NCBI RefSeq assembly: GCF_001954275.1
Contig: NZ_MBEU01000004.1
Location: 124,001-188,000, forward strand
DNA length: 64,000 bases
Source of the DNA: Mycobacterium sp. IS-836
GTDB lineage: Bacteria > Actinomycetota > Actinomycetes > Mycobacteriales > Mycobacteriaceae
Direction: 5' to 3'
The translations under genes were made by a program, and so were the position numbers. A model generated the notes under the pieces. That model was not told the DNA's origin. It saw nothing but the letters and a program-made list of their open reading frames with translations, and did not search any database. Below, in pieces: positions 1 through 9,276 of this stretch (position 1 is the stretch's first letter; every line of letters starts with the position of its first letter).

Positions 1-375
1 GCGTGCGTGGATCCGCGGCTGACCCCCGACGAGCTCGCCGCGCTGGACGTGGCCGCCCCGGTGCAGTTCGATCGCGCGCAATTCCCCGACGGCGTCAATG
101 TCGAAGTCCTCACCCCGGCCGTCGGCGGGGTGACTCACATGCGGGTCCACGAGCGCGGTGTGGGCGAAACCCGATCCTGCGGCACGGGAACGGTCGCCGC
201 CGCGGTCGCCGCGCTGGCCGATGCCGGCGCGGACACCGGGACGCTGACCGTACGGGTGCCGGGCGGCGACGTCACGGTCACCATCACCGACGCCACCAGC
301 TACCTGCGCGGCCCGTCGGTGCTGGTGGCCCGTGGCGAGATCAGCGAGGAATGGTGGCGCGCACAGCAGCGTTAA
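1..375 (+). CDS. dapF: Diaminopimelate epimerase, C-terminal part (5' end outside window)
   Basis: The reading frame is open from base 1 to the TAA at 373-375, so this is the last 124 codons of a gene starting upstream. DapF converts LL- to meso-diaminopimelate in the cytoplasm, the step feeding both lysine and mycobacterial peptidoglycan. The segment [14 protein letters not shown] holds the second catalytic cysteine of the family (the C of SCGTG) next to the substrate-binding Glu/Arg. The HflX gene follows 46 bp downstream on the same strand, as in M. tuberculosis. The first catalytic Cys is not in the window. Confidence 0.95.
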   Translation, partial: ACVDPRLTPDELAALDVAAPVQFDRAQFPDGVNVEVLTPAVGGVTHMRVHERGVGETRSCGTGTVAAAVAALADAGADTGTLTVRVPGGDVTVTITDATSYLRGPSVLVARGEISEEWWRAQQR

Positions 376-421
376 ATCGGGTGCGCGCAACCGATTTAGC
401 GTGCACTATTGCTAATTGCCT

Positions 422-1873
422 ATGACTCATCCAGAAACTCCCTTTCACGATCAGCCGGATCTAGAACCCAGCGCGGGCGAGCTCGCCCTCGAAGACCGAT
501 CGGCGCTGCGCCGCGTCGCCGGGCTGTCGACCGAACTCGCCGACATCTCCGAGGTCGAGTACCGCCAGCTCCGGCTGGAGCGCGTGGTGCTGGTCGGCGT
601 CTGGACGCAGGGCAGCGCCGCCGACAACCAGGCGAGCCTGGCCGAGCTGGCCGCCCTGGCCGAGACCGCCGGCTCGCTGGTGCTCGAAGGCCTCATCCAG
701 CGCCGCGACAAGCCCGATCCGTCCACCTACATCGGCTCGGGCAAGGCGCAGGAATTGCGCGAGGTCGTCCTGGCGACGGGCGCCGACACCGTCATCTGCG
801 ACGGTGAATTGTCACCGGCGCAGCTGACCGCGCTGGAGAAGGCCGTCAAGGTCAAGGTCATCGACCGCACCGCGCTGATCCTCGACATCTTCGCCCAGCA
901 CGCCACCAGCCGGGAAGGCAAGGCGCAGGTGTCGCTGGCCCAGATGGAGTACATGCTGCCGCGGCTGCGCGGCTGGGGTGAGTCGATGTCCCGGCAGGCC
1001 GGTGGACGCGCCGGCGGCAGCGGCGGCGGCGTGGGCCTGCGCGGTCCCGGTGAGACCAAAATCGAGACGGACCGGCGCCGCATCCGCGAGCGAATGTCCA
1101 AGCTGCGCCGCGAGATCAAGGACATGAAGCAGGCTCGCGACACCCAGCGCAGCCGTCGGCTCGGCAGCGACATCCCGTCGATCGCCATCGTCGGATACAC
1201 CAATGCGGGCAAGTCCAGCCTGCTCAACGCGCTGACCGGGGCCGGGGTGCTGGTGGAGGACGCGTTGTTCGCGACGCTGGAGCCCACCACCCGGCGCGCG
1301 GAGTTCGACCCCGGAACCAAATGGGCTCGGCCGTTCGTGCTGACCGACACGGTCGGGTTCGTCAGGCACCTGCCCACCCAGCTGGTCGAGGCGTTTCGCT
1401 CCACGCTGGAGGAAGTCGTCGACGCCGACCTGCTGGTGCACGTCGTCGACGGCTCCGACGTCAACCCCTTTGCCCAGATCGATGCGGTACGGCAGGTGAT
1501 TTCGGAAGTCTTCACCGACTACACGGCCGACCGCGACGGTGCCCCGCCGCCGGAGCTGTTGGTGGTGAACAAGGTCGATGCCGCAAGCGATCTGACGCTG
1601 GCCAAGCTTCGCCACGGGCTGCCCGGGGCGCTGTTCGTGTCCGCGCGCACCGGCGACGGCATCGACGCGCTGCGCCGCCGGATCGCCGAACTCGCGGCGC
1701 CCACCGACACCGCCGTCGACGTGGTGATCCCCTACGACCGCGGTGACCTGGTGGCCCGCGTGCACGCCGACGGCCGGGTACAGCAGGCCGAGCACAACTC
1801 GCAGGGCACTCGCCTGGTGGCCCGCGTTCCGGTCGCGCTGGCCGCGAGCCTGCGCGAGTTCTCCGCGAAGTAA
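422..1873 (+). CDS. hflX: Ribosome-associated GTPase HflX
   Basis: 483 aa GTPase of the Obg-HflX superfamily; family members bind the 50S subunit and split stalled or heat-damaged ribosomes. An N-terminal HflX domain with the Gly-rich GGRAGGSGGGVGLRGPGETK segment (around residue 195) precedes the G domain: G1 GYTNAGKSS near residue 257, G3 DTVGF, G4 NKVD, G5 SARTGDG. The ATG at 422 is chosen over an in-frame TTG at 416 because it gives the usual MTHPE-type N terminus; no strong Shine-Dalgarno is seen. Downstream of dapF and upstream of fadE20 in the conserved mycobacterial order. Confidence 0.95.
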   Translation: MTHPETPFHDQPDLEPSAGELALEDRSALRRVAGLSTELADISEVEYRQLRLERVVLVGVWTQGSAADNQASLAELAALAETAGSLVLEGLIQRRDKPDPSTYIGSGKAQELREVVLATGADTVICDGELSPAQLTALEKAVKVKVIDRTALILDIFAQHATSREGKAQVSLAQMEYMLPRLRGWGESMSRQAGGRAGGSGGGVGLRGPGETKIETDRRRIRERMSKLRREIKDMKQARDTQRSRRLGSDIPSIAIVGYTNAGKSSLLNALTGAGVLVEDALFATLEPTTRRAEFDPGTKWARPFVLTDTVGFVRHLPTQLVEAFRSTLEEVVDADLLVHVVDGSDVNPFAQIDAVRQVISEVFTDYTADRDGAPPPELLVVNKVDAASDLTLAKLRHGLPGALFVSARTGDGIDALRRRIAELAAPTDTAVDVVIPYDRGDLVARVHADGRVQQAEHNSQGTRLVARVPVALAASLREFSAK

Positions 1874-1963
1874 GCCTCAGCCGGGCCCGGCCGCCCAGCC
1901 GCCGACCAACCGTCTGGTTGGTATATCTTGGGCGGCAGAGTCCCCGTCGCCCGGAGGTCAGTT

Positions 1964-3124
1964 ATGAGCAGTGCCATCAAGTACCAGCGCACTCTTTTCG
2001 AGCCCGAGCACGATTTGTTCCGCGAGTCCTACCGCGCCTTCCTCGATCGTCACGTCGCGCCGTATCACGACGAATGGGAGAAGGCCAAGATCGTCGACCG
2101 CGAAGTGTGGCTCGAGGCCGGCAAACAGGGCTTCCTCGGCATGGCCGTGCCCGAGGAGTACGGCGGCGGCGGCAACCCCGATTTCCGGTACAACACGATC
2201 GTCACCGAGGAGACCACGGCCGGGCGCTACAGCGGCATCGGATTCGGCCTGCAAAACGACGTGGTGGCGCCCTACCTGTTGCGCCTGGCCACCGAAGAGC
2301 AGAAGCAGCGCTGGCTGCCCAAGTTCTGCAGCGGGGAGTTGATCACGGCGATCGCGATGACCGAGCCGGGCACCGGCAGTGACCTACAGGGCATCAAGAC
2401 CCGTGCCGTCAAGCACGGCGATCACTACGTGCTCAACGGCTCAAAGACGTTCATCACCAACGGGATCAACTCGGACCTGGTGATCGTGGTGGCGCAGACG
2501 GATCCCGAGATGGGCGCGCAGGGCTTTTCGCTGCTCGTCGTCGAGCGCGGCATGAAGGGCTTCGAACGCGGCCGCCACCTGGACAAGATCGGACTGGACG
2601 CGCAGGACACCGCCGAGTTGTCGTTCACCGACGTCCATGTTCCTGCCGAAAACCTGCTCGGCGAGGAGGGCAAGGGGTTCATCTACCTCATGCAGAACCT
2701 GCCGCAGGAGCGAATCTCGATCGCGATCATGGCGGCCGCCGCGATGGAAGCCGTGCTGAACGACACGGTGCAATACACCAAGGAGCGCAAGGCTTTTGGC
2801 AAACCGATCGGCAGCTTCCAGAACAGTCGCTTCGTGCTCGCCGAGCTGGCGACCGAGGCCACCGTGGTGCGCGTCATGGTCGACGAGTTCATCCGGCTGC
2901 ACCTCGAGGAGAAGCTGACGGCCGAACAGGCCGCGATGGCCAAGTGGTACTCCACCGAGAAGCAGGTGCAGCTGATCGACCGCTGCCTGCAGCTGCACGG
3001 CGGATACGGCTACATGCGCGAATACCCGGTCGCGCGTGCCTATCTCGATGCCCGGGTTCAGACGATCTACGGCGGCACGACCGAGATCATGAAGGAGATC
3101 ATCGGCCGCGGCCTCGGTGTCTAG
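1964..3124 (+). CDS. fadE20: Acyl-CoA dehydrogenase (FadE20-type)
   Basis: 386 aa FAD-dependent acyl-CoA dehydrogenase, oxidising acyl-CoA to 2-enoyl-CoA in beta-oxidation. Signature AMTEPGTGSD lies in the central FAD-binding part, and the C-terminal helical domain carries QLHGGYGYMREYPVARAY and the final IYGGTTEIMKE segment typical of the family. The ATG at 1964 has a good Shine-Dalgarno (ggagg at 1952-1956); an in-frame TTG at 1928 lacks one. The gene symbol rests on position after hflX as in M. tuberculosis Rv2724c; the acyl substrate cannot be read from sequence. Confidence 0.92.
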   Translation: MSSAIKYQRTLFEPEHDLFRESYRAFLDRHVAPYHDEWEKAKIVDREVWLEAGKQGFLGMAVPEEYGGGGNPDFRYNTIVTEETTAGRYSGIGFGLQNDVVAPYLLRLATEEQKQRWLPKFCSGELITAIAMTEPGTGSDLQGIKTRAVKHGDHYVLNGSKTFITNGINSDLVIVVAQTDPEMGAQGFSLLVVERGMKGFERGRHLDKIGLDAQDTAELSFTDVHVPAENLLGEEGKGFIYLMQNLPQERISIAIMAAAAMEAVLNDTVQYTKERKAFGKPIGSFQNSRFVLAELATEATVVRVMVDEFIRLHLEEKLTAEQAAMAKWYSTEKQVQLIDRCLQLHGGYGYMREYPVARAYLDARVQTIYGGTTEIMKEIIGRGLGV

Positions 3125-3531
3125 GCCGGAGGCGGCCGCCGTCGGCGCATCGCGCGGGACGCAATCGCGTTGGCGGCCAACGAAATGTGACCGTGCGGCA
3201 AATTGATCTATTTCGCGTATCGCCGTTTTGGCCGGGTAGATTCCGGGTCAATTGACGGCCTCGCGTACCGTCGGCACATGCGTTTGGATGCTGGCCGGTC
3301 GCGACATGGGTGCGGTCGCGCATCATTTCGACATCGGAGCGATATCCGTTTTCCCAAAATTCGTGATTTGGCTTCGCATTTTCTGCTCGCTGGAGCAAAG
3401 TTATGCGAGCCCGGCGATAATGCGTACCCACGCGGGTTAGTCACTCGCGGTGGGGGTATCACCCGCTCGCAGGGTCTGCAGGATGCGGGAATGGCCACAA
3501 ACCGGGGCCTATCCGTCGGCTGGGAGGCTTG
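3125..3531. other. 407-bp intergenic region without a convincing gene
   Basis: No ORF here has mycobacterial codon use or a recognisable product. A short hairpin (6-bp stem cgttgg/ccaacg, 3-nt loop, 3168-3182) follows fadE20 and may help end its transcript. In M. tuberculosis this interval holds a TerC-family gene (Rv2723) and Rv2722, which are absent here. The 3' half presumably carries the promoter of the LGFP-repeat gene. Confidence 0.5.
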
Positions 3532-5865
3532 GTGAACGGGCAGGGAGGTCGATTGCGCAGGCTATTCGGGCGCGCGCTGATCAGCATGGCGGCCGCCGTG
3601 GCGGCCGCGGCATTCCTGGCACCCGGAGCCTCGGCATCCCCGATCGGCGACGCCGAGGCGGCCATGATGGCCGCGTGGGAGAAGGCCGGCGGCGACGGTT
3701 CACCGCTGGGCGCCCGGAAGGGCGACGTCTACCCGGCCGGTGACGGATTCGTCCTGGACTTCGACGGCGGCAAGATGTTCTACACCACCGACACGGGCGC
3801 CAAGTTCGTGTACGGGCCGATCCTGGACAAGTACGAGGCGCTCGGCGGCCCGGTCAACAGCGATCTCGGATTCCCGACCATCAACGAAGTTCCCGGCCTC
3901 GCCGGACCCGACAGCCGCGTGGCGACCTTCTCCGCCAGCGACAAGCCCGTGATTTTTTGGACGGCCGAGCACGGCGCGTTCGTCGTGCGCGGCGCGATGA
4001 ACGCGGCGTGGGACAAACTCGGCAGCTCCGGCGGCGTGCTCGGCGCACCGGCCGGCGATGAAACCTACGACGGCGAGGTCATTTCGCAGAAGTTCAACGG
4101 CGGTCAAATCTCCTGGAACCGCAAGACCAAGGACTTCACCACCACCCCGCCGGCATTGGCCGACCAGCTCAAGGGTCTGCAGGTGGCGACCGATCCCACC
4201 GCGGCCATCAACATGGCCTGGCGTGCCGCGGGTGGCGCCTCGGGCCCGCTGGGCGCCAAGCAGGGCGGGCAATATCCCATCGGCGGTGACGGAATCGCCC
4301 AGAATTTTGCCGGCGGCAAGGTGTTTTTCAGCCCGGCCACCGGCGCAAGCGCTATCGAGAGCGACATTCTGGCCAAGTACGAGTCGGCGGGCGGGCCAGT
4401 AGGAAGCGACCTGGGGTTCCCGATCGCCAACGAGTCCGACGGCGGCATTCCCTCCAGCCGGAGTTGCACGTTCGCCGCTGCCGACAAGCCGGTGATCTTC
4501 TGGACACGCGAGCACGGCGCGTTCATCGTCCGTGGTGCCATGAAGGCCGCATGGGACAAGCTTCGCGGTGCCGGCGGCAAGCTGGGCGCGCCGGTCGGCG
4601 ATCAAGCCGTGGACGGCGACGTGATCTCGCAGAAGTTCACCGGCGGCAAGATCTCGTGGAACCGCGCGAAGAACACGTTCACCACCGAGCCGTCCAACCT
4701 GGCGCCGTTGCTCTCCGGCCTGCAGGTGTCGGGGCAGAATCAGCCCAGCGGCGCGGCGATGCCGCCCCACGCCAAGAAGTTCGCCTGGCATTCGTGGTAT
4801 CTGCTGGTCGTCATTCCGGTCGCGATAGTGCTTGCGCTGCTGGCGTTTCTGCCCTTGGGGTTGCGCCGGCGTCGCGCCCGGCGGGAGGCCGCGGCGGCCG
4901 CCGCCGCCTACCAGCACGACCGCGACGTCGACCTCGGCGGCTACGACGCCGTCGCCGACGGGCACTGGGGCCACGACTACGGCCACGAGGACGCTCACGA
5001 GGACGCCCGCGTCCACGCCGATGCCGCCACCGACCACTTCCTGTTCGGCGAGCCGCAACCATCCGAAGAGGCGGGCGACGAGTCCGGACCGCGGGTCAGC
5101 TGGTCGCGCGGCGACGAGGCCGCCGCGGAATACGGCGGCGAATGGCCGCCCGCACCCGATGAGGGCGCGGACCGGTCGGGGATCGAGTCGGGGATCGAGT
5201 CGGGGATCGAGGAGGAAGACCCCGACGCGGTGGACACCGATTCCATACCCGTCGTGCCAGAGGAGGTTCTCGCCGAATCCGACTACCCCGAGGCCGCCTA
5301 CCCAGAACCCGCCTACCCCGAGGCCGCCTACCCGGAGGCCGGCTATCCGGAGGACGCCTATCCCGAGACCGCTGCGCCGGAGGCCGGCTATCCGGAAGAG
5401 GACGAACCGGCCTATCTCGACGTTGATGAAGCCCTTGAGGCCGAAGAAGCCGAATATCCGGACGTGGCCGTTCCGCATACCCCAGCGGATGCTGCCCATC
5501 CGGAGGACGCCTACCCCGCCGCGGCGCCGGAGCCGGTCGATTCGGACGTCGGGTATCCCGACGTCGCGGTCGCGCACACCGCCCCAGACGTCGCGGCACC
5601 GGGCGTCGTCCCCGCCGCCGGGCCGAGGCCTGGGCGGCACGCCGCCGTCGACGCCGAAGAGGTCTCGGGCCCGGCCGGACGCCCGACCATCCACCTGCCG
5701 TTGGATGATCCGTATCAGATGCCGGACGGATATCCCATCAAGGCCAGCGCGCGCTTCGGCCTGTACTACACCCCGGAGAGCGAGCTCTACCCGGACACGC
5801 TCGCCGAGATCTGGTTGTCCAGCGAAGAAGTCGCGCAGGCCAACGGCTTTACGAAGGCCGACTGA
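3532..5865 (+). CDS. LGFP-repeat envelope protein with one transmembrane segment and acidic repeat tail (Rv2721c-like)
   Basis: 777 aa. Layout: signal segment with Ala-rich core (about residues 10-36); two tandem copies of a ~180-residue module (about 40-220 and 222-405), each with three LG repeats (LGARKGD, SDLGFP, LGAPAGD in the first; LGAKQGG, SDLGFP, LGAPVGD in the second); one hydrophobic helix near 421-444 followed by RRRRARR; then ~330 very acidic residues with YPEAAYPEP-type and GIESGIESGIEEE repeats. LGFP repeats are known in corynebacterial/mycobacterial cell-wall proteins. Inferred topology is LGFP domain outside and acidic tail inside. GTG 3532 fits the gggagg at 3522-3527 better than TTG 3529. 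Function is unknown. Confidence 0.85.
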   Translation: MNGQGGRLRRLFGRALISMAAAVAAAAFLAPGASASPIGDAEAAMMAAWEKAGGDGSPLGARKGDVYPAGDGFVLDFDGGKMFYTTDTGAKFVYGPILDKYEALGGPVNSDLGFPTINEVPGLAGPDSRVATFSASDKPVIFWTAEHGAFVVRGAMNAAWDKLGSSGGVLGAPAGDETYDGEVISQKFNGGQISWNRKTKDFTTTPPALADQLKGLQVATDPTAAINMAWRAAGGASGPLGAKQGGQYPIGGDGIAQNFAGGKVFFSPATGASAIESDILAKYESAGGPVGSDLGFPIANESDGGIPSSRSCTFAAADKPVIFWTREHGAFIVRGAMKAAWDKLRGAGGKLGAPVGDQAVDGDVISQKFTGGKISWNRAKNTFTTEPSNLAPLLSGLQVSGQNQPSGAAMPPHAKKFAWHSWYLLVVIPVAIVLALLAFLPLGLRRRRARREAAAAAAAYQHDRDVDLGGYDAVADGHWGHDYGHEDAHEDARVHADAATDHFLFGEPQPSEEAGDESGPRVSWSRGDEAAAEYGGEWPPAPDEGADRSGIESGIESGIEEEDPDAVDTDSIPVVPEEVLAESDYPEAAYPEPAYPEAAYPEAGYPEDAYPETAAPEAGYPEEDEPAYLDVDEALEAEEAEYPDVAVPHTPADAAHPEDAYPAAAPEPVDSDVGYPDVAVAHTAPDVAAPGVVPAAGPRPGRHAAVDAEEVSGPAGRPTIHLPLDDPYQMPDGYPIKASARFGLYYTPESELYPDTLAEIWLSSEEVAQANGFTKAD

Positions 5866-5874
5866 CCCCGCTCG

Positions 5875-6576
5875 CTAAATCTTGCGGATCACCGTGACGA
5901 CCTTGCCGAGCACGGTCGCCTCGTTGCCGGGGATGGGATCGAATGCGGGGTTGTGCGGCATCAGCCACACCTGACCGCCCGCGCGCTTGAACGTCTTGAC
6001 GGTGGCCTCGCCGTCGAGCATGGCGGCGACGATGTCGCCGTTGTCGGCGACATTCTGCTGCCGCACCACCACCCAGTCGCCGTCACAGATCGCGGCTTCG
6101 ACCATGGAGTCGCCGACCACCTTGAGCAGGAACAGCGCGCCCTCGCCGACCAATTCGCGGGGCAGCGGGAAGACGTCCTCGACCGCCTCTTCCGCAAGGA
6201 TCGGGCCGCCGGCCGCGATGCGCCCGAGCACGGGGACGAAGGTCGGTTCCGGCAGGGCGTCCGAGCCGGCGACTTCGGTGATGGGCACCGCGGCCGCCGG
6301 GACGTCGTCGACACCGCGGACGTCGACGGCCCGGGGCCGGTTCGGGTCGCGGCGCAGGTACCCCTTGCGCTCCAGGGTGCGCAGCTGGTGAGCCACCGAC
6401 GACGTCGACGTCAGCCCGACGGCGTCTCCGATTTCCCGGATGCTCGGCGGATAACCGCGGCTGGTCACCGACTCGCGGATGACCTTGAGGATGGTGCGCT
6501 GCCGCTCGGTAAGCGATGGATCCACGGAATGCAACCGGCCGGCCGCGCCGGCGGAAGTGTCGTTGCTGTCGCTCAT
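5875..6576 (-). CDS. lexA: SOS repressor LexA
   Basis: 233 aa. N-terminal winged helix ([20 protein letters not shown]) and C-terminal S24 autoprotease with Ser157 (GDSMVEA) and Lys194 (ATVKTFK), 37 residues apart as in E. coli. The Ala-Gly cleavage bond lies in GRIAAGGPI, about residue 122. RecA-stimulated self-cleavage derepresses the SOS regulon. The start at 6576 (MSDSNDT) is preferred over in-frame codons up to 6612 because those would run into the operator. A perfect LexA box sits 33 bp upstream, so the gene is autoregulated. Divergent from the LysM gene, as in M. tuberculosis. Confidence 0.97.
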   Translation of the reverse strand: MSDSNDTSAGAAGRLHSVDPSLTERQRTILKVIRESVTSRGYPPSIREIGDAVGLTSTSSVAHQLRTLERKGYLRRDPNRPRAVDVRGVDDVPAAAVPITEVAGSDALPEPTFVPVLGRIAAGGPILAEEAVEDVFPLPRELVGEGALFLLKVVGDSMVEAAICDGDWVVVRQQNVADNGDIVAAMLDGEATVKTFKRAGGQVWLMPHNPAFDPIPGNEATVLGKVVTVIRKI

Positions 6577-6608
6577 GGCACTGAATGTAGCCCGCGGGCC
6601 GCCAAGAA

Positions 6609-6624
6609 TCAAACATGTGTTCGA
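6609..6624 (-). promoter_or_regulatory. LexA (SOS) box of lexA
   Basis: On the minus strand the bases read TCGAACACATGTTTGA. This matches the mycobacterial SOS consensus TCGAAC-N4-GTTCGA with one change, and is the sequence I recall for the M. tuberculosis lexA operator. It lies 33-48 bp upstream of the lexA start. Confidence 0.92.
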
Positions 6625-6820
6625 CTGGCGTGTCGCGGCGTCACGGAACCGGGGTCGAACGACTCTAGGGCCGGTGAATTAAGACCCTAAAACGGGTGAA
6701 TCACACGCGTGTAACTTTCGGGGGGACCGGGTACTTCTCCTGCATGTGAGGGGTGGTGGCCGAGGTTCGGCGACGAACTTGTCGGTACCGGGGTCTAACG
6801 TTTGGGTCGTCCGACACGCT

Positions 6821-6877
6821 TCGCTCAAATGTTCGGGTTTCGAACACACGAGCGACTATAGTCGAACACACGAGCGA
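6821..6877 (+). promoter_or_regulatory. Degenerate LexA-type sites and 15-bp direct repeats before the LysM gene
   Basis: 6821-6836 reads tcgctcaaatgttcgg, a three-mismatch relative of the SOS consensus. A 16-bp unit, tcgaacacacgagcga, occurs twice (6840-6855 and 6862-6877), each with a perfect left half-site TCGAAC and a two-mismatch right half. 6831-6845 also forms gttcg-ggttt-cgaac. The LysM gene is DNA-damage inducible in M. tuberculosis, so LexA control is plausible; the exact operator is not decided by the sequence. Confidence 0.5.
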
Positions 6878-6903
6878 GGATTTAGTTGACCGGAGGAATG
6901 GAC

Positions 6904-7398
6904 ATGACAGTCATCCACACAGTCTCGCCGCGTACCAGCGGCACCCGGCGCCCGGCCAGTGGGCTGGTCGACTGTCCCCGCTACGACGGGGAACGGCTGG
7001 TTCGCTCCCGCCGTCCGCGCTCGTCACGGCCGGCCGGCGCGCCCATGCGTTACCACGGCACCGGCGTCGCGATGTCGGTCGCGCCGCATCGCAAGCGTCC
7101 GGTCACGCTGCTGACGACGGTCGGGCTGGCCCTGCTCGCCGGGGTGATCACCCTGTGGCTGGGGCTGGTCGCGAACCTCGGGCAGCAGGCCAACGGCGAC
7201 TCCGGCCCTAAGGCCGCCGCGGTGCCCGACAGGCTGGCCGTCGTGCGGGTCGAAGCCGGGGAGTCCCTGCAAGATGTCGCGCACCGGGTGGCGCCGGACG
7301 CGCCGGCTCGCCAGGTGGCCGACCGCATCCGCGAACTCAACGACCTGAACTCGCCCGCGCTGGACGCCGGCCAGACGCTGATCGCGCCGGTCGGCTGA
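6904..7398 (+). CDS. LysM-domain membrane protein, Rv2719c-like SOS cell-division regulator
   Basis: 164 aa with a basic, cytosolic-looking N terminus (about 60 residues), one transmembrane helix ([18 protein letters not shown], about 65-82) and a C-terminal LysM-like peptidoglycan-binding domain ([16 protein letters not shown] ... GQTLIAPVG). The M. tuberculosis homologue is induced by DNA damage and interferes with septation, with reported wall-hydrolase activity. ATG 6904 has ggagga (6892-6897) at ideal spacing, better than ATG 6898. Divergent from lexA and followed by nrdR on the same strand. Confidence 0.88.
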   Translation: MTVIHTVSPRTSGTRRPASGLVDCPRYDGERLVRSRRPRSSRPAGAPMRYHGTGVAMSVAPHRKRPVTLLTTVGLALLAGVITLWLGLVANLGQQANGDSGPKAAAVPDRLAVVRVEAGESLQDVAHRVAPDAPARQVADRIRELNDLNSPALDAGQTLIAPVG

Positions 7399-7555
7399 CG
7401 GCGTGGCGGCGCATTGCGAAAACCGCTCTACGCCAAGGCTGCTCGGCTCCCGCGGAGGTGGACGGATCCTTATCGCGGCGGTATTGGCCCCGGTGGGCGG
7501 CGCGCGGGTACGCTCGGAGTGTTCTGCGAGGTATCGGCACGGCGAAGGAGCGGTC

Positions 7556-8035
7556 ATGCACTGTCCGTTCTGCCGGCATCCCGATTCCCGGGTGATCGAC
7601 TCGCGGGAAACCGATGAAGGCCAGGCGATTCGGCGCCGCCGGTCCTGTCCCGAATGCGGGCGGCGGTTCACCACCGTGGAAACCGCGGTCCTTGCCGTCG
7701 TCAAACGCAGCGGTGTGACCGAGCCGTTCAGCCGCGAGAAGGTCATCAAAGGCGTCCGCCGCGCGTGTCAGGGCCGGCAGGTCGACGAGGACGCGCTGAA
7801 CCTACTGGCCCAGCAGGTGGAAGACGCGGTGCGCGCCGCGGGGTCGCCGGAGGTCCCGAGCCATGAGGTCGGCCTGGCAATCCTGGGGCCGTTGCGCGAC
7901 CTGGACGAGGTGGCCTACCTGCGATTCGCGTCGGTGTATCGGTCGTTCTCGTCGGCGGAGGATTTCGAGCGCGAGATCGAAGCGCTGCGCGCGCACCGCA
8001 ACGTGCCGACGGATCCGGAACCGGCCACTCGCTAG
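7556..8035 (+). CDS. nrdR: Transcriptional repressor NrdR
   Basis: 159 aa. N-terminal zinc ribbon (CPFC at residues 3-6 and CPEC around 31-34) and an ATP-cone domain starting [15 protein letters not shown]. NrdR senses ATP/dATP and represses ribonucleotide reductase genes; none lie in this window. The start at 7556 is preceded by gaaggag. The position next to lexA and the LysM gene groups DNA-damage and nucleotide-supply control. Length equals the family norm (~150-160). Confidence 0.95.
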   Translation: MHCPFCRHPDSRVIDSRETDEGQAIRRRRSCPECGRRFTTVETAVLAVVKRSGVTEPFSREKVIKGVRRACQGRQVDEDALNLLAQQVEDAVRAAGSPEVPSHEVGLAILGPLRDLDEVAYLRFASVYRSFSSAEDFEREIEALRAHRNVPTDPEPATR

Positions 8036-8044
8036 GCTGTTTTC

Positions 8045-8530
8045 ATGCCTGCCGACTTGCATCCCAACGTCGCGGCGCTGGCGCCTCTGCTCGGCACCTG
8101 GGCCGGTCGAGGCGCCGGAGAATACCCGACGATCCAGCCCTTCGAGTATCTCGAGGAAGTCGTGTTCTCCCATGTGGGCAAACCGTTTCTGGCGTATGCG
8201 CAGAAGACCAAAGCGGTGGCCGACGGCAAACCGTTGCACGCCGAGACCGGATACCTTCGGGTGCCGCAGCCGGGTCACGTCGAGCTGGTCCTGGCGCACC
8301 CGAGCGGCATCACCGAAATCGAGGTGGGCACGTATTCGGTGACCGGCCAGCGCATCGAGGTGGAGTTGTCCACCACCGACGTCGGGTTGGCCCCGACCGC
8401 CAAAGAGGTGTCCGCGCTTGGCCGTTCGTTGCGCATCGACGGCGACGAGCTGTCGTACTCGGTGCGGATGGGTGCCGTCGGGCAACCCATGCAGCATCAC
8501 CTCGCCGCGGTGTTGCACCGGAAGTCCTGA
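8045..8530 (+). CDS. Nitrobindin-like heme protein (peroxynitrite isomerase family, Rv2717c-like)
   Basis: 161 aa beta-barrel of the nitrobindin/THAP4 family. The N-terminal hallmark GTWAGRGAGEYPTI is intact (residues ~18-31), and a C-terminal His-rich stretch (MQHHLAAVLHRK) supplies the proximal heme histidine of the family. Family members bind ferric heme, react with NO and isomerise peroxynitrite to nitrate. ATG 8045 is only 9 bp after nrdR, suggesting cotranscription. Converges on the PhzF-like gene. Confidence 0.88.
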   Translation: MPADLHPNVAALAPLLGTWAGRGAGEYPTIQPFEYLEEVVFSHVGKPFLAYAQKTKAVADGKPLHAETGYLRVPQPGHVELVLAHPSGITEIEVGTYSVTGQRIEVELSTTDVGLAPTAKEVSALGRSLRIDGDELSYSVRMGAVGQPMQHHLAAVLHRKS

Positions 8531-8553
8531 CCGGTCCCGGTGCCAGCCGTAAC

Positions 8554-9240
8554 TCAATTCAGCTGTGTCACACCGTCATTGACGACGCGCCCGGCCACCC
8601 GAACCCAGCCCTCGGGGCTCCAGGTCGTCTCGATCATGGAGCCCTTGCCCTGCGTGATGCGCAGGTCCCGGCTGAGGTGGTCGGTGATCCGTATCGCCGC
8701 GGAGCCGGTCGCTTCGTCCTCCGGCACACCCAGATTCGCGGCGAACATGCGGGCTCGCAGCGATCCGGCGGTTTGATCGATCCACGCCCACAGGTAGTGG
8801 GCGGTGTCGTCGGGATAATCGGCGGGGTCGGCGGCGAGCAGGTCGTCAACCGTATCGAATTCGTGCACGAACAATTCGGGGGCCCACTCCGAGCGTGCGC
8901 TAATGACCGTCAGCTCATCCTGGTAGCCGACCTGCACGAGGCCGGCCGGCACCCGCAGCGTGTTGATCGGCATGCCGTTGTCGCGCAGCCACCACGACAG
9001 GCCGACGGTCGGATGTCCGGCGAACGGAATTTCGGTTCGCGGGGTGTAGATCGTGGCGTGCGCAGTGGGGGAGCCGGCGGTCGGGAGATCGACGAATATC
9101 GTTTCGCTGTAGCCCAATTGGGCGGCCAGCCGTTGCCGGTCGCCGGCGTCGACCTGACTCGCATCGACCACGCCGAGGGGATTGCCGAAGTTGCGGTCGG
9201 GATCGGTGAACACCCGCAGCACCGTGACGTCGATACCCAT
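8554..9240 (-). CDS. PhzF-family isomerase (Rv2716-like)
   Basis: 228 aa, a short PhzF/DapF-fold protein. Catalytic Glu46 sits in YSETIFV, matching the SET(T/I)FV motif of PhzF; the second half carries EDEATGSAA. Phenazine genes are absent, so phenazine synthesis is unlikely and the real substrate is unknown. It lies 36 bp downstream of the alpha/beta hydrolase on the same strand, probably one operon with it and the PAC2-family gene. Confidence 0.85.
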   Translation of the reverse strand: MGIDVTVLRVFTDPDRNFGNPLGVVDASQVDAGDRQRLAAQLGYSETIFVDLPTAGSPTAHATIYTPRTEIPFAGHPTVGLSWWLRDNGMPINTLRVPAGLVQVGYQDELTVISARSEWAPELFVHEFDTVDDLLAADPADYPDDTAHYLWAWIDQTAGSLRARMFAANLGVPEDEATGSAAIRITDHLSRDLRITQGKGSMIETTWSPEGWVRVAGRVVNDGVTQLN

Positions 9241-9276
9241 GGCCCGACTGTACGACGCTGGGCAATGCCGCGATTA

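Noticed and set aside
5178..5211. Three near-identical 12-bp units that could suggest a CRISPR or VNTR
   Set aside because: They encode the in-frame GIESGIESGIEE repeat and have no spacers, so just a coding repeat.
3700..5694. 664-codon minus-strand open frame opposite the LGFP-repeat gene
   Set aside because: Antisense shadow caused by high GC; low-complexity product, no start signal, and the plus strand has clear domains.
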